Shown here piece by piece: positions 62,236-64,000 of a stretch of 64,000 nt of DNA. Under the pieces are notes generated by a model, which made no database searches, was not told the DNA's origin, and saw nothing but the letters and a program-made list of their open reading frames with translations. The stretch's first letter is position 1, and every line of letters starts with the position of its first letter. The stretch comes from Streptomyces sp. NBC_01267 (GTDB lineage: Bacteria > Actinomycetota > Actinomycetes > Streptomycetales > Streptomycetaceae). The stretch is from contig NZ_CP108455.1 of assembly GCF_036241575.1 (NCBI RefSeq), positions 248,001-312,000 of the forward strand, in the 5' to 3' direction. A program made the translations under genes and the position numbers.

Positions 62236-62420
62236 GACGGGTTTCCTTGTGGGCGAGAGAGGTGGTCGACGACATCAGCCACGAGGTTCTGCGCATCCGG
62301 TTCCCTGAGTTCCGCCGCTACTCGGGCTCGCTCTGCCGACCGGCGGTGCGGATCGCGGCCGTCCAGGAGTCGACCCGCCGGCACTTCTTCGTGGTGACAC
62401 CGTCGAGAATCACCTACCAC

Positions 62421-62455
62421 GCGACACTAGCTTGCTAGAATGCTAGCATCACCTT
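62421..62455 (+). promoter_or_regulatory. GCTAG-rich operator/promoter of the RHH gene
   Basis: ACTAGCTTGCTAGAATGCTAGC (split here by position: three GCTAG/CTAGC elements at 62427-62446) lies 10-29 bp before the GTG at 62456. A TAGAAT -10-like box (62436-62441) is embedded in it. RHH proteins typically bind such short repeated sites to repress their own operon. Confidence 0.6.
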
Positions 62456-62635
62456 GTGAGTGACGAAGAGGTCAAGCAGTTCAACGTGTACTTGCCGGTC
62501 GGGCTGATCAAGCAGGTCAAATATCACGCCATCGAGTCGGGCTCGTCCCTCTCGGCGTTGGTCGCAGACGCCTTGCGCGCCTACCTCGACGACACCCATC
62601 GGCAGCGGCAGCAATCGTCCGAGAAGGAGATCTGA
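62456..62635 (+). CDS. Ribbon-helix-helix (CopG/Arc-type) regulator, 59 aa
   Basis: Small DNA-binding protein starting at GTG 62456. [20 protein letters not shown] has the pattern of the RHH beta-strand and first helix, followed by [16 protein letters not shown] as the second helix. Such proteins are antitoxin-like or autoregulators; no toxin partner is beside it. The next gene begins one base after its stop. The short upstream GCTAG repeats are probably its operator. Confidence 0.8.
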   Translation: MSDEEVKQFNVYLPVGLIKQVKYHAIESGSSLSALVADALRAYLDDTHRQRQQSSEKEI

Positions 62636-62636
62636 C

Positions 62637-62981
62637 ATGGCGACCGAAGGCATCGAGGCCGTGTTCTTGACGACCCACAACTGGGGCAAGGCGGCGAAGT
62701 TCTTCCAGGCGCTGGGCTACGAGTTGGAGTTCTCGACCGACCACAACTCCGGTCAGCTCCGCAATGGCGACGGACCCTACGTCTTCATTGCCGAGGTCCC
62801 CGAGGACCGGGAGCCCCAGACCCAGATCGTGCTGAAGGTTCCGGACGCAGGCACATTCCGTCCCGATCCTGCCGTCGAGGTGGTCACGCCGTTCACGGAC
62901 ACCCATTTCGGGACCAAGGAGATGACCGTCCGCGACGCCGACGGCCGGCTGTGGAGCCTCCAGGCTCCCGCCGAGAAGTGA
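62637..62981 (+). CDS. VOC-superfamily protein, operon with RHH regulator
   Basis: Protein of 114 aa with a single-domain VOC pattern (IEAVFLTTHNWGKAAKFFQ to TVRDADGRLWSLQAP). AAGGAG before the ATG and a one-base gap to the RHH stop show tight coupling. Such proteins can bind drugs or act as isomerases; here the neighbouring methyltransferase suggests a small detoxification or metabolite-tailoring unit. Confidence 0.83.
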   Translation: MATEGIEAVFLTTHNWGKAAKFFQALGYELEFSTDHNSGQLRNGDGPYVFIAEVPEDREPQTQIVLKVPDAGTFRPDPAVEVVTPFTDTHFGTKEMTVRDADGRLWSLQAPAEK

Positions 62982-63002
62982 CCGCGACGAAAGGGGAACA
63001 CC

Positions 63003-63860
63003 ATGGCTGACGAACAGAACGAAGCGCCGGACAGCACCGCGGTGCGTACCGCCCTCTGGCGGGCGCTGCACGTACAGGCCGACCCGCCGCCGCACGTGAT
63101 CGAGGACGAGGTCGGCCTGCAGCTGGTGGCCCCCGACGACGGCTGGCGGCGGCGCCCGGACATGGACCCGCGCGGCACCAGCGGGTTCCGGGCAGCCATC
63201 GTGGCCCGCGCCCGCTTCATCGAGGACCTGGTCGTCGAGCAGGCCGACCACGGCGTCACCCAGTACGTCGTCCTGGGAGCCGGACTCGACACCTTCGCCC
63301 AGCGCAGGCCGGAAATCGCCTCCCGCCTCCGGGTCTTCGAGATCGACCAGCCGGGCACCCAGGCCTGGAAACGCCGACGCCTGATCGAGCTCGGTTACGG
63401 GATCCCCGACTGGCTGCGGCTGGTGCCGGTGGACTTCGAGGCGGGCGGCGACTGGTGGCGGCAGCTGTCCGAATCCGGTTTCGACCCGGGCCGGCCGGCG
63501 CTCGTCGTCTGTACCGGCGTCACCATGTACCTCACCAAGGACGCCACCGCGGCCACCCTGCGCAGGTTCGCCGGGCTCGCCCCCGGCTCGACGCTCGCCA
63601 TGACGTTCATGTTGCCGACCGAACTCATCGACGACGCCGACCGCCCCGCACTTGAGGCGACCAAGCCACAGGCACGGGCAGCCGGAACACCGTTCATCAG
63701 CTTCTACACCCCGCACGAGATGCTGACACTGGCCGGTGACAGTGGCTTCGAGGACGTGCAACACGTGCCGGGAACCGTGCTCGCCGAACGGTACTTCGCC
63801 GATCGGTCCGACAGCCTTCGCCCGTCAAGCGGCGAGGATCTGCTGGTGGCCACCACCTGA
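63003..63860 (+). CDS. PPM-family SAM-dependent methyltransferase
   Basis: Methyltransferase of 285 aa of the TIGR00027/PPM type: YVVLGAGLDTFAQRRPE for SAM, then VFEIDQPGTQAWKRRRL and VCTGVTMYLTKDA. It follows the VOC gene by 21 bp with AAGGGGAA at its ribosome site, so RHH, VOC and methyltransferase form one operon. The acceptor is unknown. It resembles the PPM-type gene at 51388-52311 in fold but not in neighbours. Confidence 0.84.
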   Translation: MADEQNEAPDSTAVRTALWRALHVQADPPPHVIEDEVGLQLVAPDDGWRRRPDMDPRGTSGFRAAIVARARFIEDLVVEQADHGVTQYVVLGAGLDTFAQRRPEIASRLRVFEIDQPGTQAWKRRRLIELGYGIPDWLRLVPVDFEAGGDWWRQLSESGFDPGRPALVVCTGVTMYLTKDATAATLRRFAGLAPGSTLAMTFMLPTELIDDADRPALEATKPQARAAGTPFISFYTPHEMLTLAGDSGFEDVQHVPGTVLAERYFADRSDSLRPSSGEDLLVATT

Positions 63861-64000
63861 CGCTCCTCGGCCGACCACCTGCCCGATAGGACGAGTTGGG
63901 GACACCGCCGCCGGCGCGGGAAGGTGTACGAGAATTCGAGTTGCCCAAGCGGTTGCAAACGCTGCGACAACTGGCGCTCGGATGTCCGCCGAACCGCAAA
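63861..64000. other. Terminal spacer
   Basis: The last 140 bases show no complete gene. A plus-strand frame is open to the window edge but has no start codon or recognised motif. Confidence 0.4.

Overview
The window is high-GC DNA (about 70%) with the gene style of Streptomyces or a close relative. Short operons are joined by 4-bp ATGA/GTGA overlaps, GTG starts are frequent, several transcripts look leaderless, and regulators are abundant (four TetR-type, ArsR-type, LAL/LuxR, two NarL-type two-component pairs, a ribbon-helix-helix protein). Secreted enzymes, efflux pumps, gene fragments and short tandem repeats suggest an accessory, arm-like part of a chromosome. No rRNA, tRNA, CRISPR array, complete IS or origin was seen.

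Layout. 1-3.2 kb: sugar-type ABC importer (minus strand), its binding-protein gene cut by the window edge. 3.7-6.2 kb: FtsX-type ABC exporter divergent from its probable TetR repressor, with two 19-bp operator-like repeats between them. 6.6-9.7 kb: PIG-L deacetylase, then an ArsR-type regulator with a perfect palindromic operator coupled to an MFS pump. 9.8-12.6 kb: a 927-aa LAL-type LuxR regulator. 13.1-19.9 kb: the most interesting region, a ribosomal-peptide (RiPP) cluster with a methyltransferase, a 29-codon precursor candidate set between two RNA hairpins, a radical SAM maturase, an MFS exporter and a full-length LanB dehydratase, but no LanC or YcaO. A secreted serine protease converges on it. 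21.6-29.5 kb: an lgt fragment, a TetR/membrane-protein pair, a small secreted protein, a D-Ala-D-Ala carboxypeptidase, a GH5 hydrolase, a methyltransferase and a VOC protein. 29.6-36.8 kb: decayed region (sulfotransferase, methyltransferase, SDR and ribonuclease fragments) around an FAD oxidoreductase, a zinc-ribbon protein, a TetR, a DUF899 protein and an orphan binding protein.

36.8-42.4 kb: ABC-2 exporter divergent from a histidine kinase/response regulator pair, then a DHA2 pump; the shared promoter holds a long inverted repeat. 42.5-46.1 kb: a Clp_N-repeat protein with a large nested operator, a PPOX protein, a secreted guanyl-RNase, a three-repeat beta-trefoil lectin and a VOC protein. 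46.2-49.95 kb: a BtuFCD-like importer plus FhuF-like 2Fe-2S protein under a cobalamin riboswitch. 50-57.8 kb: a membrane protein, a PPM-type methyltransferase, an operon of MfnB-like furan synthase, aldehyde dehydrogenase and alcohol dehydrogenase, and a secreted protein. 57.9-64 kb: an IS remnant, a second two-component pair, a membrane protein, VOC proteins, and a small operon encoding an RHH regulator, a VOC protein and a methyltransferase.

All functions are read from motifs and context; no database search was possible.
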